In this document: positions 56,805-64,000 of the stretch, in pieces
Numbering within the stretch: position 1 is the stretch's first letter
How the letters are laid out: each line of letters opens with the position of its first letter
Translations under genes and position numbers: made by a program
The notes under the pieces: model-generated
The model's database searches: none
Seen by the model: only the letters and a program-made list of their open reading frames with translations
What the model was told of the DNA's origin: nothing
Source of the DNA: Sipunculus nudus
Taxonomy: Eukaryota; Annelida; Sipuncula; Golfingiida; Sipunculidae
Reading direction: 5' to 3'
Length of the DNA stretch: 64,000 nt
NCBI GenBank assembly: GCA_026874595.1
Contig: CM049311.1
Location: forward strand, 50,409,676-50,473,675

Positions 56805-59800
56805 AATTGAACATATAAAGGAAAAATATTGCTCTCGCTCTGACTGTCACTGTCATATTTGTTTCTATGAGAGTGGAGTGGTCCATAAGGCAAACGTTAA
56901 AAGTAGACTTAATGAAAATAGGCACATAGGTGAAAAAGAGCTTTGACATCGCAGACTACTTGGTCAAATATGAGAGCTCACAGAAGATTTTGGGATGATA
57001 CATGTATGCAAAAATACGATAATCAAAATGAATTGATTCAGAGATTAATAATTAATCAATTAAAATGTAATTGAGGGCTTGCAATTCAATGCATCAATTC
57101 TTCAATTATAGTATCACCAAGTGACAATCAGTCTGTCACAAAAATAAGAATTATGTATGTAGGCAGTAAATTATAACAAATAGTTAAGCAGAGTGCTAGT
57201 TTGTTATATGCATTCATTCATTAACTTAATCTTTCCTCTAATTTCTGAGCTTAATTCAAGTGTTCACAGTGTTAAATTATAAAAATAGTCCCTGTATGTA
57301 ACAAGTTTTAAGGGTGTTTGGATACATCATAGCAATAAGGATAATTCTATCTTTAATTAGCTTTATTTGACCAGTGAATGAATTACTTATATTTTGTGGG
57401 AGAACTGGATTATGTTCAGTTTGTATATATAAGAATCTTAAAAGGGGAGAGGAGACTGGTAACACAGGAAAGAAGCAGGTAAAGTGTATAGAGTGTAGGA
57501 AACAAAATCTTGGAGAGAGGAGAGAGTGGAGAGTGAATAGGAGTTAATCTGATTGCTGTACCTGCACACTGAGAGACTATATATACAGTTTAATCTTGTT
57601 GAGCGTATGAACTTTTATATGTGAGTGAAATTTATGGTGGAGAAGATAAATCTTTAAAAAACATCATTTGGAGTACTGCTCAGATATGTCAAACTGAAAG
57701 TACTAGCTGAACATATGGCCATAATACTTAGGCATCCCTACATACCGGTATATCTGTCTGTGAAACTTTAGTGTTCCCACAATATCTACCAGATATCAGC
57801 ATGAAACTGATTATAAACGTCAACTAATTCAGTATCACACCTAAGTCGGATTCATTGCAAAAATATCAAATGGGGTCAAAAGACATACAACAGATGAATT
57901 ATGCACTCTTGCAGTGCAATTGTCTTTTATGTTATCCCAAGTGAATCAGTTTCAGTATCCCATCTTTACTCTACCACTCAGCATCTGTTTAACCACATTT
58001 TCAGCTGCTGTTTTCATTCCATCATCAAATGTTGATATTTATTTATGATGCCCAGTTCTTCTAACTACCGGCAACCCTCACTCTCATTAGAACAACATCT
58101 CCACATAGTTGTGCATTCATACATGTCTACAACACAGCCTGAACCTGGTAAAAGCACTAGATCTTGGAATCTTTCTCTTAAGTTTTAAAAGGTATATTTA
58201 TATTAGTAATATCTCTTTCTTGACCATATGAAATAATTTTTCCAAATGGCATGTTTTGTTGTCCTCTTGTATTCACCTTTGTTTAGACCCACATGGAAGT
58301 GGAGAAGTTGCTTGCAATGAAAATTATGTTGTCTGACAGATCTACTGCAGCTGTTGAATTGATAGTTTTAAAGGTATAAAGCAATATAAAAGGAGGAGGA
58401 ATATAAAAGGCTCTGTTTAAAACTATTATTTTAGGGGCCTAGGTGAAGAAAATGAACATTCAAGGTTTTCCAAAAATATTTTCCATCAATTTTAGTTTTT
58501 ATGAAATTTCAAAACTGATGAAATAAAGGTAACAGCTATATATAATGATTTTATAAATGTATGCTCATTGTGTATAGGTCTGTGACAAACAAAAAAATCA
58601 GATAACCTAATGAAAATGCCAAATCTGATTAAAATTAGGCAAAAGAAAATTAGCTAGGGTATCAAGCTTTCAAAACAGTGTCAGCAGCCACAGTGGACAA
58701 AAAATAAAAAGTTATTTTTTACAGGTTGAAGTAATCATAATGTGGTGATCGAGCCAAAAGCTGGCAGATGTGTACACTGCAGCCAAAATGTAAGTCCGGC
58801 ACAGAGTTCATTGACCTAAAGTGCGCCAGGCCAGGTAATAGAGAACACAGGGTAGCCATCATCTAGGGAAACATGTAACACTTCACATATGCCTGGATGC
58901 ACGTTTATCATGACTTATTGTGAGGTAATTAAACTGTAAACCGACAAACAAACAGCTGTATATGGAAAAGAATATGGTTAAATCAGTGGAAAGTACATGA
59001 GTTTCCAACATAAGAACTTAATTTATATATTACTTTTTGAAGAACTTAAATCTAACAAAATATTAAAATGGAACATTTTTAATGATCTCTATAGATGTAC
59101 ATGCATGCGGCAGGTATACACAACAAGAAATTGTCAGTGGTTTCAGTCAAATCTACCTTCTCTATGTTGACCATCTACAAAAATAAGTTGACATCTCCAT
59201 AACTTTTTCTCAAGTTTTCTTTTGAGTTCTCTGGTTTCTTGGTGAAATGACTAAAACTGGCCAGACTGTACGTATACACACATGCGTGCTATGGGGATTT
59301 AATATTTCAATAAACTGCAAATAAGGTTTCAAGCAGTGTAGTCAAACAGCCTATATGATCCATAAGCTTCACTAACCTACAGCTTCACAAAATAAAATAT
59401 GTTTTGGTAAATAATTTTACACAATTTTACTGATAATTCTTACAGCAATGGTAATTATTAAGATTTCTGAACCAAAAAAAAAAAACACTTGATACCATAT
59501 CATGTTCACTAAGACGTAAAAACCCTTGCATTTTGTGCAAATTATTAAAATATAAGCCTTTAATATACTGACCTTAATTTTGCTAATACACTGAGTTAAT
59601 TGACACAATATTTGGTGTACAAGATGGTATGTACATCAGGTGTTCCAGGACCTGCATTGGAACATTAACATGTTAATTCTGGTATGAAAGTAATCTACAG
59701 GTATCTACTGTAATTGTTCATTATTTGTGAACATTCCAGCATCTGGTATGACTAAGTTTGAGATGATTTTCTCTGATGCATATCAACACCAGCTGTTCCT

Positions 59801-60010
59801 CTAACACTCACAGATTCTTCCAGCAGACCAAGCTATGTGTACACACATCCTTCTCAGGTAAAAACAAACACATCAAGGATAGTTAAAACACTCCTGTGTA
59901 AAGAAATAAGACATAGGTAGGTTATATTCTGCTGAAGTTGTAATACAATTTGGTTCTTTAAGTATAATGAGTATACAGCTGTATGACAGTACAATATATT
60001 ACACCTACTC
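56805..60010. other. intergenic, no gene supported
   Basis: AT-rich. An acceptor- and donor-bounded segment near 58725-58790 was checked and has an in-frame stop. Nothing else stands out. Confidence 0.35.
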
Positions 60011-60011
60011 A

Positions 60012-60560
60012 AAACAAGGGACCCATGAGTCACGGTGCTCAGCTGATCGTGATTGGACTATAAATGTTTCTCCAATGTGATACTATATCGAGTCAATAAA
60101 GCTTATGAATATCATGGACATGTTGGGCTATTATAAAGGAATGTAATGTAATATGTGAGTAAATGATAAATGAAATTACCTGACTGATGGATTAATAGAG
60201 TAAAATATAGTGGTTTATTTTTTATTTATTTAGGAGGGGTTGAAAATTGTGATATATTTGAGCATATATGAATGCAATGACAGCAGTAATAAGCAGTAGT
60301 AGAATGATGATAAGGCTATTTCTTGAAGGATCTAAAGTGTATGGTAGTCTGCAAGCTTTCAATTTGACAGATATGAATGTTATGATTAACTATGCTGATG
60401 AAGTGATTTATGAATTTGTGACTGTATGACACAATATCTCTTTAATCTTGACAAAGTACATTATTGTGATGCCCACTATGTCTACATATTACACAATAGA
60501 CATAATTTTTGGCATGTACATAGGTACCTATGGACGAATAGTTATACAAAATATTAAAGT
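60012..60560 (-). mobile_element. HINE family A fragment with 3' tip
   Basis: The left edge AAAACAAGGGACCCATGAGT then CACGGTGCTCAGCTGATC is the reverse of the HINE 3' terminus at 45525-45559, with compensating changes in the hairpin. At 60450-60530 it has CAAAGTACATTATTGTGATG and TTTTTGGCATGTACATAGG as in family A. The 5' end is missing. Confidence 0.55.
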
Positions 60561-60679
60561 ATGAATATATCTGATTCATCTTGTTCTTGCTTACTGAGGC
60601 TGACTTTGGGATGGGGTTCGGAGAAGGGAAAAGTGAGGGCAGCACGAAGGTGGATGTAGAAATATTCTATTGTAATGTT

Positions 60680-61000
60680 TTTCATTTATATAAGAATATG
60701 AAAAGCTAAGAGGAAAGGGGCCCTCCTACTTGGTTATAGTAAAGTTCTAAATATATGATTGCAAACTAATACTCTGACAAGACTGTCATGAAGTAAAAAA
60801 AGTAAAATTTTTGAGATACTGTGATGCATATGAAAATTTACAGATGGACAGGCAAGTGGACAGAATGGACTAATACCTTTATTTCACTTTCAAGGGAATA
60901 ATGCATTTAAGTTTATATATAAGGCTATTTTTTTAAGCATATCCACTTTTTCCATAAAGTTTTTATCTGAATCATTTTTTTTTATTTACAGGTTTTATAA
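60680..61000 (+). repeat. dispersed repeat, copy of 10200-10560
   Basis: Same ordered phrases as the intron 7 copy. See that entry for the shared words. Confidence 0.6.
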
Positions 61001-61010
61001 ATTTTTAATT

Positions 61011-61151
61011 AAAAAAAACTGAAAATATAAGTTAAAATATTAGAATTGTTGCAAAAGTTGCAATCATTATATATACAGAGTAAAAAAAACTGAAACTATA
61101 AGTTAAAATATTAGAATTGTTGCAAAAGTTGCAATCATTATATATCCAGAG
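61011..61151 (+). repeat. 71-bp tandem duplication
   Basis: Two nearly identical units, offset 71 bp, each with AAGTTAAAATATTAGAATTG and TTGCAAAAGTTGCAATCATT. The closeness of the units suggests a recent event. Confidence 0.9.
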
Positions 61152-61154
61152 TGT

Positions 61155-61839
61155 AGCTCATATTGGGTCATATTATGCATACACATATATTTTATTATTT
61201 TTAAATCATAAATGTTTAAACTGAATTTAAAAGAAAATAATGCCACAACATGGCATATACAAGAATATTCCTTGAATCACTATTAAAAAGTTTTGCACAT
61301 TGGAGTTTTCAGTACATGCTTAATTTTATTCACCAAAATAAAATAAAAGATTCAGTAAATTTGATAAAATAAAACATCTTTTCAAATAAAGTATACACAC
61401 TGTTGGTTGAATGAGGGACAAACAATATCATTGTGCTAATTACTATCCCAGTTTTAATTTATTACTGGAATTAATAGTCAATTGCACACCTGGTGAAGTT
61501 TTTACTCTTCTGGAGTAAGGTATTACTTATCTGATGAACATCCACACTTTCATAGCAATGCACCACTATGTGGACACAACTTAATGTACACTTTAAACAT
61601 TGTAACCCTGGTGGTACAATACAAAATCTAAAATGTAGCATAGCCTAGAATCAGAAGGAATCAAATACAGAAAATAATAACATTCATCTAGTTTATGCAT
61701 CATCGGGGAGGGGGGGGGGGGGTGCAGGGCAGAGGGGAAGCCTGCTGGTAGTGGCCAAGCTGAGCCAAGGCAAGCTGCCTGGGGTGGGTTACATAATGCA
61801 AGTGAAGGCTGTACTACTAGGTGGGCTAGATGTAAACAA
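61155..61839. other. AT-rich intergenic with a G run
   Basis: No gene supported. A G run at about 61706-61721 lies in a locally GC-rich patch; the 97-residue minus frame across it reads as Pro-rich because of the run. Confidence 0.35.
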
Positions 61840-62145
61840 CACTTGACATGGTGTATGAAAACGTGAATAAAAGCTTTTCTTTCCAATCAATTTCTTTGAA
61901 ATTTCAGATTGAATACTTATGTATATATGCTGTGAAAATTAAATCAACAGTGCTTTCAGGGAAAAAAATGTGCCATTGCCAAAGTTGGACAAAACTAGAC
62001 ATTTCTTGGCACCGCATGTGCCAGAGTATCCCCAGACATAGTAGCCCCCCCCTTTAAGAATAGGCCCCCATTTTTAGCAGCATATACTAACACTTGGCAT
62101 ATATATTGTTTCTTCCATCTATCAATCCACAATCTTGTTGAAGAT
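61840..62145. repeat. fusion of family A fragment and 25.7-kb fragment
   Basis: 61840-61992 has GACATGGTG, AAAATTAAATCAACAGTGCT and GTGCCATTGCCAAAGTTGGA (family A). From 61993 ATTTCTTGGCACCG, a C run and CAGCATATACTAACACTTGG match 25732-25835. Confidence 0.5.
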
Positions 62146-62149
62146 GTTG

Positions 62150-63070
62150 GTCCTGTGACCTTGATCTTTTTAAAGATGTGTCCAGAGACCTTGACCTTTG
62201 ACCTCATGACCCCAAAATCAATTCGGGTCTTGCTTTTCCAATAGGACAAATACAAGTCAAGTTTAAAATCTATACATCAATAAAGCAGGAATTATCATCC
62301 AGAAACTAATTTTTGGACAGATGGCTCCTGTGACCTTAACCTTTGACCTTGTGACCTCAAATTTGATACGGTTCTTCCTCTCTTGGTAGGTGAACTATAT
62401 GTGCAAGATGAAAGATCTGAGATGAAATTTTTGGCTGAAAATGCATCCACATCTTTTTAAAGATGTGTCCTGTGACCTTGACCTTTGACCTCATGACCCC
62501 AAAATCAATTTGGGTCTTGCTTTTCCAATGGAACATATACAAGTAAAGTTTGAAATCCATACAACAATAAAAGCAGGAATTATCATCCAGAAACTAATTT
62601 TTGGACAGATGGCTCCTGTGACCTTCACCTTTGACCTTGTGACCTCAAAATTGATAGGGGTCTTCCACTCTTGACAGGTGAACTATATGTGCAAGATGAA
62701 AGATCTGAAATGAATTGTTTGGCTGAAAATGCATCCACAATCTTTTTAAAGATGTTTCCTGTGAACTTGACCTTTGACCTCATGACCCCAAAATCAATTC
62801 CGGTCTTGCTTTTCCAATGGGTCAAATACAAGTCAAGTTTGAAATCCATACATCAATAAAAGAAGGAATTATCATACAGAAACTAATTTTTGGACAGATA
62901 GCTCCTGTGGCCTTGACCTTTGGCCTTGTGACCCCAAAAGTGATATGGATCATCCACTATTGGCAAGTGAGTTATATATTCAAGATGGAAGACCTTGGAT
63001 GAAAGTTAGGCTAAAAATGCATCCACAGTATCTTTTAAGATGCCAGTCCAGTGACCTTGACCTCATGACC
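62150..63070 (+). repeat. 287-bp tandem array with TGACCTTTGACC motifs
   Basis: Units offset 286 and 289 bp (TCTTGCTTTTCCAAT at 62229, 62515 and 62804), with a degenerate fourth. Each unit has two TGACC-rich blocks. TGACCTTTGACCT is perfect at 62192, 62479 and 62768. Frames of 61-86 residues here are repeat-derived. Confidence 0.85.
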
Positions 63071-63159
63071 CTAGAACCTATAGGGTTCTTACTTTAGTGG
63101 TGGGCCACACATAAGTCATGTTTGAAATCCATATGGCTATCAACACTGGAGATATCATA

Positions 63160-64000
63160 AGAGGTGTGTGATTTTCACCATATATGGCAATATTCAAGGT
63201 CAAGGCCACTCTCATAGGAAAGGTCATGACCCCAATTTAAATAAACATCATCCCATAACCCATACCTATGTATATGCATAATATAAAAGAAATCTGTCCA
63301 TTAGTTTTTGACTTATAATGCTCACAGTACTGTAAGGTGGCAATTTTGGGGGTATTAAACGGCACGAAAACAAGTAAAGAATAATAGATGGCGCCACCAG
63401 TTTCTGGAACATGACAACCCTATCCATGATCTTCCATCAACTTGATTTTTGGATAAATCCATGCAAGATTTCTTGAGATATTAAAGATTTTGTGTGATTT
63501 TCCCCAAAATTGGACCTATTCAAGGTCAAGGACACTCTCCGAGTAAAGGTCATGACCTCATTTTAAATAGGCGTCGTCCTCTTACCCATATCTATACATA
63601 TACCAAGTTTGTTAAAGTTCCGTAAGATATTTTTTGGGTTATCGCGCCAACAAGATTTATATGCGGCGGCGGCGGCGGTGGGACCGGTATGAAAACATAG
63701 TATCCCCGACTTTGTCTGGGGATACAATAAACATCATCCCATAACCCATACCTATGTATATGCATAATATAAAAGAAATCTGTACATTAGTTTTTGACTT
63801 ATAATGCTCACAGTACTGTAAGGTGGCAATTTTGGGGTTATTAAACGGCACAAAAACAAGTAAAGAATAATAGGTGGCGCCACCAGTTTCTGGAACATGA
63901 CAACCCTATCCATGATCTTCCATCAACTTGATTTTGGGATAAATCCATGCAAGTTTTCTTGAGATATTAAAGAATTTGTGTGATTTTCCCCAAAATTGGA
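63160..64000 (+). repeat. family D element, two tandem copies, runs off the window
   Basis: 63243-63512 and 63729-64000 are nearly identical (offset 486 bp), each with AAACATCATCCCATAACCCA and TGGCGCCACCAGTTTCTGGA. The first copy ends with (CGG)n at about 63662-63678 and a stem-loop (63700-63725) then GGGGATACAAT. The second copy is cut by the window edge. Confidence 0.75.

Noticed and set aside
58725-58790. Segment between an acceptor-like TTTTACAG and a GTAAGT donor
   Set aside because: The only promising frame (GRCVHCSQN) meets a stop just after the acceptor.

Overview
This is a eukaryotic, AT-rich, repeat-laden genomic window. The only gene that can be reconstructed with confidence is a ten-exon Sestrin (SESN) gene on the minus strand, coding from 23338 down to 8510. 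It gives a 523-residue protein that closely follows animal Sestrins. The single invertebrate-type Sestrin, the kilobase introns, the long AT microsatellites and the dispersed repeats (elements with GCTCAGCTGACT ends and hairpin termini, GGTGGCGCCACC modules, TGACCTTTGACC arrays) suggest a lophotrochozoan, most likely a marine mollusc such as a bivalve. The organism call is inference from repeat style and protein similarity, not a search result.

Layout. 1-3100: dispersed repeats, with a 1255-bp TA-flanked terminal-inverted-repeat element (1660-2914) that appears to split an older repeat. 3910-5304: a Helitron-like element with a 302-bp internal tandem repeat. 5305-8509: mostly unique sequence downstream of the Sestrin stop, possibly 3' UTR. 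8510-23338: the Sestrin gene; intron 4 is about 86% one Harbinger-like element (15163-17270) and intron 1 holds a 1194-bp element with long inverted repeats and a 9-bp target duplication (21420-22613). 23339-24200: GC-richer upstream or promoter region. 24200-42150: mostly unique AT-rich DNA with microsatellites, GGTGGCGCCACC modules near 26 kb and 35 kb, a minisatellite at 36 kb and a few exon-like open frames that cannot be tied to a gene. 42157-45559: a 3.4-kb Helentron/HINE-like element with six 340-bp modules and a nested second repeat. 45560-64000: unique DNA with more repeat copies, a pair of pogo/Tigger-like MITEs, and at 62.1-64 kb tandem arrays rich in nuclear-receptor-like motifs.

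Sestrin is a stress-induced regulator of mTORC1 that acts through GATOR2; vertebrate SESN2 also senses leucine. Here the GATOR2-contact aspartates and most leucine-pocket residues are kept, but the pocket Trp (human SESN2 W444) is Met, and the His of the alkylhydroperoxidase-like site (human H132) is Gln. No new multi-gene system is visible. The most unusual signals are those Sestrin substitutions, a 12-bp GGTGGCGCCACC palindrome found in 13 perfect copies across several repeat types, and a terminal stem-loop kept by compensatory change at the ends of four repeats.
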